Below, piece by piece: positions 51,750 through 61,431 of a stretch of DNA of 64,000 nucleotides; the stretch's first letter is position 1, and every line of letters starts with the position of its first letter. A program made the position numbers and the translations under genes. This stretch comes from HTCC5015 sp051747425 (GTDB lineage: Bacteria; Pseudomonadota; Gammaproteobacteria; HTCC5015): positions 83,479 to 147,478 of the forward strand of contig JBNJGD010000006.1 of assembly GCA_051747425.1 (NCBI GenBank), given 5' to 3'. Below the pieces are notes generated by a model that worked only from the letters and a program-made list of their open reading frames with translations, had not been told where the DNA came from and searched no databases.

Positions 51750-54700
51750 GCCAGCCACTGAATATGATGGACTTCCCCCTGCACGGCCGACGCCTGATTG
51801 AAGCCAGCGCGGGCACGGGCAAAACCTTTACCCTCGCCGGGCTCTATCTGCGGCTGGTGCTCGGCCACGGCGACGGCCTGCAGGATCCGGAGGGTGGCGT
51901 TCAGCCCCTGCGCCCCCAGGACATTCTGGTCATGACCTTTACCGAGGCCGCCACCCAGGAGCTGCGCGAGCGCATCCGCGATCGGCTGGCCGAGGCCGCC
52001 GAGGCCTTTGAAGGGCGACACGATGCCACCGGCGACCCCGTGCTCGGCCCGCTGTTGGCCCACTACCCCGCAGACGCCCACCCGGCCTGCGCCGAACAAT
52101 TGAAGTTCGCCGCGCAGGAAATGGACGAAGCGGCCATCTTCACCATCCACGGCTTTTGCCACCGGATGTTGCGCGAGCACGCCTTCGACTCCCGCAGCCT
52201 GTTCAACCTCTCCCTGCAGGAGGACGACAGCGAACTGATTACCGAGAGTTTCCGCGACTACTGGCGCAGCTTCGCCCTGCCCCTGGAGGGGGATGCCTTT
52301 GCCGAGTTTCAGGCCAATTTCGACAGCCCGGAAGCGCTGCAGGAAGCCGCTCGAAATCTGTTAAAAGTCTCTGAACTGCTGCCCGAGACCATTGATTCCT
52401 CTGACTTTACCGAGACCCTGGAAAAATCCCATGAAATGCGACAAGAGCAGCTGGATACACAACGAAACCAATGGAGAGAAAACGGCTGGCTAGAAAACTT
52501 GAAGCACCACTTCCCAGACTGGAAAAAGGCGCTTAACGGCAACAAATACCGGGAACCCACTGTCTCCTGCTGGATAGCAAAACTGGAGGCCTGGGTTGAC
52601 GGCGAGCTCGACTGCCCCAATGACTTGGGCAAAGGCTGGCACAACCTCAGCCAACAAGGCATTACTGAAAACATCAAAAAGAACCAGACGCCACCTGAGC
52701 ATCCACTGTTCGACAGCATTCCAGTCATTTATGAGGCCTTTTCCAGCACCCACCAACACGGCCAAACCATTACCCTGCACGCCGCCCACTGGGTGAGCGA
52801 GCGCATCCGCGTTCACAAGCACCGCCGCAGCCTGATTGGCTTTGATGACATGATCAGCCAGTTGGCCGAAGCCCTTGGCCAGGTCGGCCAGGCCGACACC
52901 GCCCTGGCCCGGTGCATTCGCCAGCAGTACCCGCTGGCTCTGGTCGATGAGTTTCAGGACACCGACCCCATCCAGTGGCAAATTTTTCAACGCCTCTACC
53001 CCGACATCGACAGCCGGGACAGCGCGCTGGTGATGATCGGCGACCCCAAGCAGGCGATCTACCAATTCCGCGGCGCCGACATCTACACCTATTTGGACGC
53101 CCGCCGCAGCGTCGACAACAGCCGTCGCTACACCCTGCCTCGCAACTTCCGCAGCAGCGAGGCCATGGTCGCCGCCGTCAATCACATTTTTGAACAGGGC
53201 AATCGCGACGACAACGACGGCGCCTTTATGGAGGCCGATATTCCCTTTGAAGCCGTTCAGGCCAAGGGCCGCGACGAGCGGCTGGTGGTCGACGGCGACG
53301 AACAACCCGCTCTGACCCTGTGGTACCGCGAAGCGGACGAACCCGACCAGGCCCTAGGCAAAGGCGAGTACCGAAAACAACTGGCCGCCGACACCGCCAG
53401 CGAGATTACCCGACTGCTCAATCTGGCGGCCGAACGGAAAGCCGGCTTTGCCGATGCCAATGGAAACCTGACCCCGCTGGCGCCCTCGGACATCGCCATC
53501 CTGGTGCGCGACGGCAACGAGGCCAACATCATGCGCCAGGCGCTGGCTCGCCGCCGTCTGCGCAGCGCCTATCTGTCCAACAAGGACTCGGTCTTCGAGA
53601 GCGCCGAGGCGGGCGATGTGCTGCACTGGTTGCGCGCCTGCCGGGAGCCCAACAACGACCGTCTGATGCGCACCGCGCTGGCCACCGCTACTCTGGACCT
53701 GGACTGGGCGGCCCTCGACGCCCTTAACCACGACGAACACCACTGGAATCGCCGCTACGAACAGTTCGCCGACTACCACCAACTGTGGCAGCGCAGTGGC
53801 GTGATGGCGGTGATCTACCACTTTGTCTGGGACTTTGACCTGGCCGCGCCAGGCGGCGATGAAGGCGATAACACCGAGCGCGGCCTCTCTAACCTGCTGC
53901 AACTGGCGGAACTGCTGCAGACCGCCAGCAGCCAGGTCGACGGCGAGGCCGGGCTGGTCCGCTGGCTGGAAGAGCGCATTGCCGAGGGCAAAAGCGCCGG
54001 CGGCGACGAACAGGTGCTTCGCCTGGAGAGCGATGACGAATTGATCAAAATCGTCACCCTGCACAAGTCCAAGGGCCTCGAATACCCGCTAGTGTTCATG
54101 CCCTTCTGCGCCACCTGCCGGCCGGTCAAATCAACAGACTTCCCCAGGGTCTACCACGACCAGAGTGGCCGCCAGCGACTGGCGATGAACGCCGAGGACA
54201 TCGTTAAGGATTCCATCACCGCACAGGAGCAGTGCGACCGCGAGAGACTCGCCGAGGACTTGCGCCTGCTCTATGTCGGCATGACCCGCCCGCGCCACGC
54301 CCTGTGGCTAGGGCTGGCGCCCATCACCGTCGGCAACAGCAAAAAATGCAAAATCGGCCAGAGCGGGTGGGGGCATCTGCTCAACCTGCCCGCCGACGAC
54401 ATTGAGGGCAAGGACATTGAAGCGCAGGTCAAAACGCCGTTTGAGACCCTGGCCAAAAACCATCCGGCTGTGCACTTCGCCGCGCCCCAACAGACCAAAA
54501 CGATCTATCGCGGCCTCGTCAGTGGTGAGGATCCGGGCCAGCCCCGGGCGTGCCAGCGGCAACTGCCACCGCGCTGGTGGATGGCCAGTTACAGCGCCCT
54601 GTTGCGCGGCGCCGACCAGGTCACCGACACCGCCAGCGGCTTTGACGAGCGCCTCGCCGATGAGGGCGAGCGCCGCAAGATACTCTCGGCCACCCCCAGC

Positions 54701-55444
54701 GCCGAGGGCCTGCACCGCTTCCCCCGCGGCGCCATGCCCGGCGACTTTCTGCACCGCCAGCTGGAGCTGATGGGCGAGGCCGGTTTCCAGCGCGCCGAAA
54801 CGCTGCTGCCCGAATTCCAAAAGGCGCTGCAGCCCAAACTGCAAATGCGCCAGTGGGACGCCTGGCGGGAGCGCCTGCCCCGGGCCCTGCTGGGCATCGT
54901 GCAACAGGCGCTGCCCCTGCCCGGTGGCGACACCGTCGCCCTGGCCGACCTGGCGCCCGCACAGTATCAAACCGAGATGGAGTTTCACCTCGCCGCCCAC
55001 GGCTGTCACAGCACCGCCATCGACCGTGTGCTCGGCTACGAAACTTCCGGTCTCAAGCCGCAAAGCCTGAACGGCCTGCTCAAGGGTTTTGTCGACTTGG
55101 TCTTTGAACACCGGGGCCGCTTCTATGTGCTCGACTACAAATCCAACTACCTCGGTCCCGACGACAGCGCCTACACCGAAGACGCCATGGCCGAATCCGT
55201 GCGCGAACACCGCTACGATCTGCAGTACGCCCTCTACAGCCTGGCCCTGCACCGGCTGCTGAAACAGCGCCTGTCCGACTACCGCTACGAGGAACACTTT
55301 GGCGGCGCGGTCTACTACTTCCTGCGCGGCTACCGGAGCGACAGCCGCGGCGTGTTCAGCGCGCGGCTACCACTCGATACACTGGAAGCGCTCGATGCCC
55401 TGTTCAGCGAACGCCACCACGGGGAGGCCGACCATGTGGCATAA
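51746..55444 (+). CDS. recB: Exodeoxyribonuclease V beta subunit (RecB)
   Basis: 1232 residues from GTG 51746. 3'-5' helicase and the nuclease of RecBCD. Walker A ASAGTGKT at 20-27, ITFTEAATQELRERI-like VMTFTEAATQELRERI, DEFQDTDPIQW, GDPKQAIYQFRGAD, HKSKGLEYPLVF. C-terminal nuclease motif VLDYKSNYLG with GFVDLVFEHRGRFY. Codons about 205-320 look less biased than the rest of the gene. ptrA, between recC and recB in E. coli, is absent. Confidence 0.96.
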   Translation: MSQPLNMMDFPLHGRRLIEASAGTGKTFTLAGLYLRLVLGHGDGLQDPEGGVQPLRPQDILVMTFTEAATQELRERIRDRLAEAAEAFEGRHDATGDPVLGPLLAHYPADAHPACAEQLKFAAQEMDEAAIFTIHGFCHRMLREHAFDSRSLFNLSLQEDDSELITESFRDYWRSFALPLEGDAFAEFQANFDSPEALQEAARNLLKVSELLPETIDSSDFTETLEKSHEMRQEQLDTQRNQWRENGWLENLKHHFPDWKKALNGNKYREPTVSCWIAKLEAWVDGELDCPNDLGKGWHNLSQQGITENIKKNQTPPEHPLFDSIPVIYEAFSSTHQHGQTITLHAAHWVSERIRVHKHRRSLIGFDDMISQLAEALGQVGQADTALARCIRQQYPLALVDEFQDTDPIQWQIFQRLYPDIDSRDSALVMIGDPKQAIYQFRGADIYTYLDARRSVDNSRRYTLPRNFRSSEAMVAAVNHIFEQGNRDDNDGAFMEADIPFEAVQAKGRDERLVVDGDEQPALTLWYREADEPDQALGKGEYRKQLAADTASEITRLLNLAAERKAGFADANGNLTPLAPSDIAILVRDGNEANIMRQALARRRLRSAYLSNKDSVFESAEAGDVLHWLRACREPNNDRLMRTALATATLDLDWAALDALNHDEHHWNRRYEQFADYHQLWQRSGVMAVIYHFVWDFDLAAPGGDEGDNTERGLSNLLQLAELLQTASSQVDGEAGLVRWLEERIAEGKSAGGDEQVLRLESDDELIKIVTLHKSKGLEYPLVFMPFCATCRPVKSTDFPRVYHDQSGRQRLAMNAEDIVKDSITAQEQCDRERLAEDLRLLYVGMTRPRHALWLGLAPITVGNSKKCKIGQSGWGHLLNLPADDIEGKDIEAQVKTPFETLAKNHPAVHFAAPQQTKTIYRGLVSGEDPGQPRACQRQLPPRWWMASYSALLRGADQVTDTASGFDERLADEGERRKILSATPSAEGLHRFPRGAMPGDFLHRQLELMGEAGFQRAETLLPEFQKALQPKLQMRQWDAWRERLPRALLGIVQQALPLPGGDTVALADLAPAQYQTEMEFHLAAHGCHSTAIDRVLGYETSGLKPQSLNGLLKGFVDLVFEHRGRFYVLDYKSNYLGPDDSAYTEDAMAESVREHRYDLQYALYSLALHRLLKQRLSDYRYEEHFGGAVYYFLRGYRSDSRGVFSARLPLDTLEALDALFSERHHGEADHVA

Positions 55445-57425
55445 GCCCCTGCCCCCCAGTGTCGAACGCGCCCGGCAAACCGGCTGGCTGCGCCCGATCG
55501 ATGTCGCCCTGGTGCAGTTCCTTCAGCAACAGGTCGACGGCGCCGACGAAATCGCCCTGGCCGCCGCCGCCCTGGCCAGCCAGCAACTGAGTCTGGGGCA
55601 CACCTGTCTCGACCTCGATCTCGACAACGCCCAAAGTCTGATGGGCGAACCGCCCCGGGCCCTGTTTGAGGAAGACGGGGATCCAGACCTGGAGAATCTC
55701 GCCACCACCCTCCTCGAATGGGGTCGGGAGCGAGTACAGCGGACCCTGGAGGCCAGCGCCTTTGTCGGCCGCCCCGGCGATGACAAGCCCCTGGTACTGG
55801 ACGACAACCGTTTGTATTTGCACAGCCAGTGGTCGGCCGAATCCCGCGTCGCCCGAACACTGGCACAACGCATTCAAAACGCACTGAAATCGAATGAAGC
55901 CCCGGCAGAGCGCTCGACCGTTCTCGACCAGCTCTTTCCACCCACTGAAAACGGCGACCAGACCGACTGGCAAAAAATTGCCTGTGCCAACGCCCTGCGC
56001 GGACACTTCAGCATCATCACCGGCGGTCCCGGCACGGGCAAAACCACCACGGTGGTTAAGGTCTTGTGCGCCCTGATCGCCCAGCGGCCCGAGCGCCCGT
56101 TGCGCATCCACATGGCCGCCCCTACAGGCAAGGCCGCAGCGCGCATGCAGGAGTCCATCAACAGCGCCCTGAACAGCGATGTCATCGATCCCAAGTGGCA
56201 CGAACAACTGCAGTTAAAGGCCAGCACCATCCACCGCCTGCTCGGCGTGTTGCCCGGCAGCCGACACTTTCGCCACAACGAGCGCCACCCCCTGTTGTGC
56301 GATGTGGTGATCGTCGACGAGGCCAGCATGATCGCCCTCGACCAGATGGACAGCCTGCTACGCGCCCTGCCCGATACCGCTCAGCTGGTGCTGCTGGGCG
56401 ACAAGGATCAGCTGGCCTCGGTGGAGGCGGGCGCGGTGATGGGCGATCTCTGCCAGGGCGCCGGAGACAACCAGTACCTGCCCGCCCACGCAGACTGGCT
56501 GCAGAGCGTCAGCGGCGAGCCCATCGAAGACAAATACATCCACCCGCAGGGTCAGAAGCGACTGCAAACGGTCACCCTGTTGCGACAAAGCCACCGCTTT
56601 GGCACCCACAGCGGCATCGGCCAACTGGCGGAGGCCGTCAATCTTGGAGCCAGCCAGAGCATCGATGGGCTGTTCTCCGGTTACGACGACATCGCCACCG
56701 TCTCCCTCGGTGAGTGGCGCGGCCTGTGCCGACTGGGCCATGCCGAAATGGGCACCCCGGGCTACGCCCAGTACCTGCAACAGCTCCGCGACCAGCGCCC
56801 ACCGGACGATGCGCCACAGGCCGACTTTGACCAATGGGCCCGTGCGCTGCTCGAACAGCGCAACCGCTTTCAACTGCTGTGTGCCCTGCGCCGGGGCGAA
56901 TGGGGGGTGGAAACCGTCAACCGGGCGATCGAGACGGATCTCGAACACCACCAGTTGCTCAACATCGAGCGTCACAGTGACGACAGCAATGAACACTACT
57001 GGTATGAAGGCCGGCCCATCATGGTCCAACAGAACGACTACGCCGTGGGCCTGATGAACGGCGATACCGGCCTCGTCCTGCGCAAGCCCGACGCCGAGGG
57101 CCAGCCGCGCCTCTACGCGGTGTTCCCCGACGGCGACAGCGGGCTGCGCTGGCTGGCACCCAGCCGGCTGAGCAGTGTCGAGACCGCCTTCGCCATCACC
57201 GTGCACAAGTCCCAAGGTTCGGAGTTCGAGCACTGCGCCCTGTTGATGCCGCCGGTGGACAGCCCGGTACTCAGCCGCGAGCTGGTCTACACCGCCATCA
57301 CCCGCGCCAGAGCGCGGTTCAGTCTGTGTTGCAGCGATACCGCCCTGCTCAAACTCCTCAGCGGGCGCCCCACACAGCGCGCCAGTGGCCTGCAACAACA
57401 ACTGGAGCGTTTTTTAAATGAATAA
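55434..57425 (+). CDS. recD: Exodeoxyribonuclease V alpha subunit (RecD)
   Basis: 663 residues. 5'-3' helicase of RecBCD. Walker A GGPGTGKTTT near 200, VVIVDEASMIALDQMD, LLGDKDQLASVEAGAV, AITVHKSQGSEFEH and YTAITRARARF. ATG at 55434 (GGGGAGG upstream) overlaps the recB end by 11 bases. Confidence 0.96.
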   Translation: MWHKPLPPSVERARQTGWLRPIDVALVQFLQQQVDGADEIALAAAALASQQLSLGHTCLDLDLDNAQSLMGEPPRALFEEDGDPDLENLATTLLEWGRERVQRTLEASAFVGRPGDDKPLVLDDNRLYLHSQWSAESRVARTLAQRIQNALKSNEAPAERSTVLDQLFPPTENGDQTDWQKIACANALRGHFSIITGGPGTGKTTTVVKVLCALIAQRPERPLRIHMAAPTGKAAARMQESINSALNSDVIDPKWHEQLQLKASTIHRLLGVLPGSRHFRHNERHPLLCDVVIVDEASMIALDQMDSLLRALPDTAQLVLLGDKDQLASVEAGAVMGDLCQGAGDNQYLPAHADWLQSVSGEPIEDKYIHPQGQKRLQTVTLLRQSHRFGTHSGIGQLAEAVNLGASQSIDGLFSGYDDIATVSLGEWRGLCRLGHAEMGTPGYAQYLQQLRDQRPPDDAPQADFDQWARALLEQRNRFQLLCALRRGEWGVETVNRAIETDLEHHQLLNIERHSDDSNEHYWYEGRPIMVQQNDYAVGLMNGDTGLVLRKPDAEGQPRLYAVFPDGDSGLRWLAPSRLSSVETAFAITVHKSQGSEFEHCALLMPPVDSPVLSRELVYTAITRARARFSLCCSDTALLKLLSGRPTQRASGLQQQLERFLNE

Positions 57426-57471
57426 GGCTGGCCCCGAGCGGACCTTTTTATTAGAATGCCCGACCTCCCCT

Positions 57472-57558
57472 GCCGGGGTGGCGGAATTGGTAGACGCGCC
57501 GGATTCAAAATCCGGTTCTGGCAACAGAGTGAGGGTTCAAGTCCCTCCCCCGGCACCA
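57472..57558 (+). tRNA. tRNA-Leu (anticodon CAA)
   Basis: 87 bases with encoded CCA. Acceptor gccgggg/ccccggc; anticodon arm ccgga-TTCAAAA-tccgg gives CAA; long variable arm; T-arm gagggTTCAAGTccctc. A TAGAAT at 57452-57457 is the likely -10. It lies 46 bases after recD. Confidence 0.97.
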
Positions 57559-57655
57559 CTTTTATCTCCCCCTCAAGACCCGGGCACCACTGCCCTGACC
57601 CACTGTTATCCTCCGTGCGCTTCGCGGCTTTATGGCCAACAGAGGAAGAACTCCC

Positions 57656-58672
57656 ATGTCCGATAAATCCACCCTGATCCGCCAGTGGACCCTGCTGCAG
57701 AAACTCCCGCCCCACCCGCGCACCATCAGCGTCGGCGAACTGGTTGCCCACCTCGAACGCGAGGGGTTTGGCGGCGAACTGACCCGGGCAGTGCAACGCG
57801 ATCTCAATGCCCTGAGCGAGCAATTCCCCTTGCGTCGCGAGGAACGCGGCACCGCCAGTCTGTGGTCCTGGCACGGCAAACGACTCAACATCAACGGAAT
57901 GACGCCCTCCACGGCGCTGGCTCTGGTGGTTGCCCGGGAGACCCTGGAGCACCAGCTGCCCCACAGTACTTTGGAGGAGCTGCAGCCTCTGCTTGAAGCC
58001 GCCGACAGCCTGCTGCAGCAACACGCCGGTAGTGGCCAGCGGCTGACCAGCTGGCGCAGGAAGGTGGTCAGCGCCCCGCGAGGGCCGGAACTGACCCCGC
58101 CAAAGCATCGCCCGGAGGTGGTCAAGACAGTGGAACAGGCCCTGCTCGACGACCATGTCATTGAAATGACCTACCAGCGCCGGGATGGCGTCACCCGCGA
58201 TTACACCCTGCACCCGCTGGGTATCGCCCACCGCGAGGGCGTGGCCTATCTGATCGCCCGGGCCGAGGACGGCAGCGACCTGAAAGACCCGCGCTCCTAC
58301 GCCATGCACCGCATCCTCACCGCCAGCGACCGCTATGAACGCTGTCGGCGGCCAAGAGATTTTCATCTGGCGGAGTACGCGGCCAGCAAACTGGGATTCC
58401 CCATCACGGAAAAGACGCTGAAGTTAAAACTGGCCTTTGACAGCGGCGTCGCCCAACACCTGATCGAGCGCCCACTGGGCGACGACCAGCAGGTCAAATC
58501 GATGGAGGACGGGCGGACGCAAATTCGCGCCACGGTAGCCGACACCCTGGAACTGCGCTGGTGGCTGCACGGCTTTGCCGACAAGGTGGAGGTGCTGGGT
58601 CCGGCCAAGCTGAGGCGGGGCTTTGCCGCCGAGGTCGAGCGCACCGCCGATCTCTACCGCAAAGAGGACTGA
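57656..58672 (+). CDS. WYL-domain transcriptional regulator
   Basis: 338 residues. N-terminal winged helix (about 1-80: RQWTLLQKLPPHPRTISVGELVAHL, TRAVQRDLNALSEQFPL), central WYL domain (HVIEMTYQRRDGVTRDYTLHPLGIAHREGVAYLIA) and C-terminal WCX segment. WYL proteins bind nucleic-acid or nucleotide ligands and often control DNA-damage or phage-defence genes. ATG at 57656 with GAGGAAG. The target is unknown. Confidence 0.88.
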   Translation: MSDKSTLIRQWTLLQKLPPHPRTISVGELVAHLEREGFGGELTRAVQRDLNALSEQFPLRREERGTASLWSWHGKRLNINGMTPSTALALVVARETLEHQLPHSTLEELQPLLEAADSLLQQHAGSGQRLTSWRRKVVSAPRGPELTPPKHRPEVVKTVEQALLDDHVIEMTYQRRDGVTRDYTLHPLGIAHREGVAYLIARAEDGSDLKDPRSYAMHRILTASDRYERCRRPRDFHLAEYAASKLGFPITEKTLKLKLAFDSGVAQHLIERPLGDDQQVKSMEDGRTQIRATVADTLELRWWLHGFADKVEVLGPAKLRRGFAAEVERTADLYRKED

Positions 58673-58681
58673 GGCGGCCTT

Positions 58682-58891
58682 TCATTTCCCCCTGGAAGAA
58701 TCGCTGTCTTCATCCGTTTCCCCGTCGCCACGGGGTTCGACCACGGGTTGGCACAAACGGCACTCATCACTGTCGTCCGTACCTCCGCCGCGCTCGACAT
58801 AGCGCACGCGGTGGCGGGCACCGCCGCGATGGGTAGAGACGGCAAAGCGGCGATCCGCTGTTTTGTTTTTGCCTTTGTCCTGATCACTCAT
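58682..58891 (-). CDS. Small hydrophilic protein with C-x2-C motif
   Basis: 69 residues, highly charged, with one ECRLC motif and an acidic tail. The ATG at 58891 overlaps the rmuC stop by 8 bases, which suggests translational coupling. Not recognised; it could be a zinc-binding or disordered small protein. Low complexity makes it uncertain. Confidence 0.5.
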   Translation of the reverse strand: MSDQDKGKNKTADRRFAVSTHRGGARHRVRYVERGGGTDDSDECRLCQPVVEPRGDGETDEDSDSSRGK

Positions 58892-60251
58892 CGTCGCGCT
58901 CCTCTTGCTGATAGTGCTCCAGCTCCAGATGAGCCTTGTCCACCAACTCACTGGGCAACTCGGCGCGCACGCTGACGCCCAGGTCGCGGAACTCGCTGGC
59001 CTGCTTGATCAGGTTACCGGGGCCGTTGGTCAACTGCCCCATGGCCTTGTCATAGGATTTTTGCGCACCGCCGAGCTGACTGCCCAACTTTTCCAGACTT
59101 TCGACAAAAGTGCGCAACTTGTCGTAAACCTTGCCGGCCTTTTCCGCCAACAGCGCCGAGTGCTTGCTCTGGTCTTCAAAGCGCCACAGCTGGCGCACGA
59201 TGTTGAGACTGGTCAGCAAGGTGGTGGGCGTGGCGATCAGAACATTGTTCTCCAGGGCCATCAAAGGCAGGTCGCGGTCCTGGCTGACCGCCCCGGCAAA
59301 GGCCGACTCAATGGGCACAAACATGAACACCACTTCGGGTGAGTTGAGGCCCGGCAGTTCGAAATAGTTCTTGTCACTCAGTTCCTTGACCCGCGCCTTG
59401 AGGGCGTCGATGTGTCCCTTGAGCGCTACCTTGCGCTCGGCGTCGTCTTCGGCCTCGATGTAGCGGGTCCAGTCGTTGAGGGACACCTTGGCATCGATGA
59501 TCAGATGCTTGCCCTGGGGCAGGTAGATCACGGCGTCGGGTCGCTGTCGCTGGCCGTCGTCGGTCTTCAGACTCACTTCGCGCTCGTAGTCGCGTCCCAG
59601 GACCAGCCCCGACTTGTCGAGAATGTTCTCCAGAATGTACTCGCCCCAGTTGCCCTGGGTTTTCTTCTCGCCCTTGAGAGCAGTGGTCAGATTTTTGGCC
59701 TCTTCGGTGATCTGCTGGTTCAGTTCCCGCAGGCTCTTAATCTGCTCGGTCAGACTCGCCTGCTGTTGGGTGTCCTTGTGATGGATGTCCTCCACCTTGC
59801 TGCGAAAGTCCTTGAGCTGATCCTTGAAGGGCTTGAGCAACTGGTCCAGCGACTGCTGGCTGAGCTCGTTGAAGGCCTTGCCCTTGTCTTCAAAGATCCG
59901 GTTGGCGAGATTCTGGAATTCCTGCTTGAGCTGCTGCTTGTTGTCCTCCAGCAGTTTCAGCTGCTGGTCGAAATGGCGCTCCTTTTCCGCCAGCGTGGTC
60001 TCCATCCGGTCGTGGCGGCGCTGCCAGTCGGCCAGCTCACCCCGGAGCTGGTGCAACTCGGACTCGCGATCCGCCAACTGTGCCTGAAACTGCTGCAGAC
60101 GCTCGGCGTCACCGGTGCTGCGGGCTTCCAGCTCGCGGGCGGTGAGCGCACGCTGGTGCAATCGCGAAGCAGCCCAGAAGTACACTGCCAGTGCGGCCAC
60201 CAAGGCGCCGACAACGGCGCCGAGCGCAATAAAAAGGGGGTCGGTCTGCAT
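58884..60251 (-). CDS. rmuC: DNA recombination protein RmuC
   Basis: 455 residues. N-terminal membrane anchor (about 8-27), long coiled coil (about 30-190), then the RmuC nuclease-like domain: GNWGEYILENILDKSGLVLGRDYERE, RPDAVIYLPQGKHLIIDAKVSL. Limits inverted-repeat rearrangements. ATG at 60251 with AGAGGAG. Confidence 0.94.
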   Translation of the reverse strand: MQTDPLFIALGAVVGALVAALAVYFWAASRLHQRALTARELEARSTGDAERLQQFQAQLADRESELHQLRGELADWQRRHDRMETTLAEKERHFDQQLKLLEDNKQQLKQEFQNLANRIFEDKGKAFNELSQQSLDQLLKPFKDQLKDFRSKVEDIHHKDTQQQASLTEQIKSLRELNQQITEEAKNLTTALKGEKKTQGNWGEYILENILDKSGLVLGRDYEREVSLKTDDGQRQRPDAVIYLPQGKHLIIDAKVSLNDWTRYIEAEDDAERKVALKGHIDALKARVKELSDKNYFELPGLNSPEVVFMFVPIESAFAGAVSQDRDLPLMALENNVLIATPTTLLTSLNIVRQLWRFEDQSKHSALLAEKAGKVYDKLRTFVESLEKLGSQLGGAQKSYDKAMGQLTNGPGNLIKQASEFRDLGVSVRAELPSELVDKAHLELEHYQQEERDDE

Positions 60252-60327
60252 CTCGTCTCCTCTGTAACAAGGTTACAAGACTAACGCATTTGGCGGCATT
60301 CTGTGTCGCCAGTCGTGGCGCCGACAT

Positions 60328-60358
60328 AAAAAAACCCCGCGGCATTGCGCGCGCGGGG
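60328..60358 (-). terminator. Intrinsic terminator after the ComEA-like gene
   Basis: Stem ccccgcg (60335-60341) and cgcgggg (60352-60358), followed on the minus strand by seven T residues. Confidence 0.85.
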
Positions 60359-60385
60359 CAAGGGGTGCAAGGGTGTCGGTTATGA

Positions 60386-60655
60386 CTAGCGGCCGACAGT
60401 GATCTCGCTGCGGTTCTTTTCAACGGTGCGTTGGCCAATCCCCTTGACCTCGGCCAGGGCCTCGACGCTGTCAAATGAACCGTGGGCTTTGCGGTAACTG
60501 ACGATGGCTTGCGCCTTGCTCGGTCCCACGCCATTGAGGCGCTGGTCCAGTTGCTCGACGGTGGCGGTGTTGATGTTGACCGCGTCGGCGGCCAGTGCGG
60601 CGGGGCAGATGGCAGTGAGCCAAACGCCGAGAAACAAAGCAATCCATGCTTTCAT
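60386..60655 (-). CDS. ComEA-like helix-hairpin-helix protein
   Basis: 89 residues with a signal peptide (ends AALAA). Two HhH motifs: NINTATVEQLDQRLNGVGPSKAQAIV and VEALAEVKGIGQRTVEKN. Periplasmic DNA binding, as in competence. Own terminator. Confidence 0.9.
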   Translation of the reverse strand: MKAWIALFLGVWLTAICPAALAADAVNINTATVEQLDQRLNGVGPSKAQAIVSYRKAHGSFDSVEALAEVKGIGQRTVEKNRSEITVGR

Positions 60656-60715
60656 AACTTATCTCCTTCCTTTGAATTAGCTACTCCATGGTAACGGCGT
60701 CCTGGCCGCTTGCCA

Positions 60716-61408
60716 TTAGGAAATTTCCGACTGAATTGTCAGCAATGTCTGAATCGGGTCGTCGCTTTGCGTAATCGGGCGGCCAATCACCAGATAGTCG
60801 GCACCGGCGGCCACGGCATCGGCGGGAGTCACGATGCGTCGCTGATCGCCGGCGGCGCTGCCGGCGGGGCGGATTCCCGGCGTCACCAACTTGAAGCCAC
60901 TGCCGCAGTGGGCCTTCATGGCCGTCGCCTCGCGGGCCGAGCAAACCACTCCGTCGAGCCCCGACTGGCGGGCCAGCGCGGCCAGAGAGCGGGCGTAGTC
61001 GCCCGGACTGCGACTGATGCCCAGCTGCTGCAAGTCGGCGGCGTCCATGCTGGTCAGCACCGTGACCGCGATCAGCAACGGCGCATCGCCACGGCGATCC
61101 AGCGCCTCGCGGGCGGCCACCATCATGCGGCCGCCGCCCTGGGCGTGGACATTGACCATCCATACACCCAGATCGGCGGCCGCCCGGCAGGCCTCGGCCA
61201 CGGTATTGGGGATATCGTGAAACTTGAGGTCGAGGAAGACATCGAAGCCGCGTCGCACGAGCTTCTCCACCAGCGCCGGGCCGGTTCGCACAAACAGTTG
61301 CTTGCCCACCTTGAGGCGACAAAGCGCCGGATCAAGGCGCTCAACCAGAGCCAGAACGGCTCTCTCGCTGTCAAAGTCGAGGGCGATCAAAATGCGTGGG
61401 TCGGACAT
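60716..61408 (-). CDS. pyrF: Orotidine 5'-phosphate decarboxylase
   Basis: 230 residues. Makes UMP from OMP. Catalytic motif DLKFHDIPNT with K and D residues; start ILIALDFDS. ATG at 61408. Downstream of lapB by 23 bases, as in E. coli. Confidence 0.97.
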   Translation of the reverse strand: MSDPRILIALDFDSERAVLALVERLDPALCRLKVGKQLFVRTGPALVEKLVRRGFDVFLDLKFHDIPNTVAEACRAAADLGVWMVNVHAQGGGRMMVAAREALDRRGDAPLLIAVTVLTSMDAADLQQLGISRSPGDYARSLAALARQSGLDGVVCSAREATAMKAHCGSGFKLVTPGIRPAGSAAGDQRRIVTPADAVAAGADYLVIGRPITQSDDPIQTLLTIQSEIS

Positions 61409-61431
61409 GCTCGGCTCACTGTGGTCGCGCA

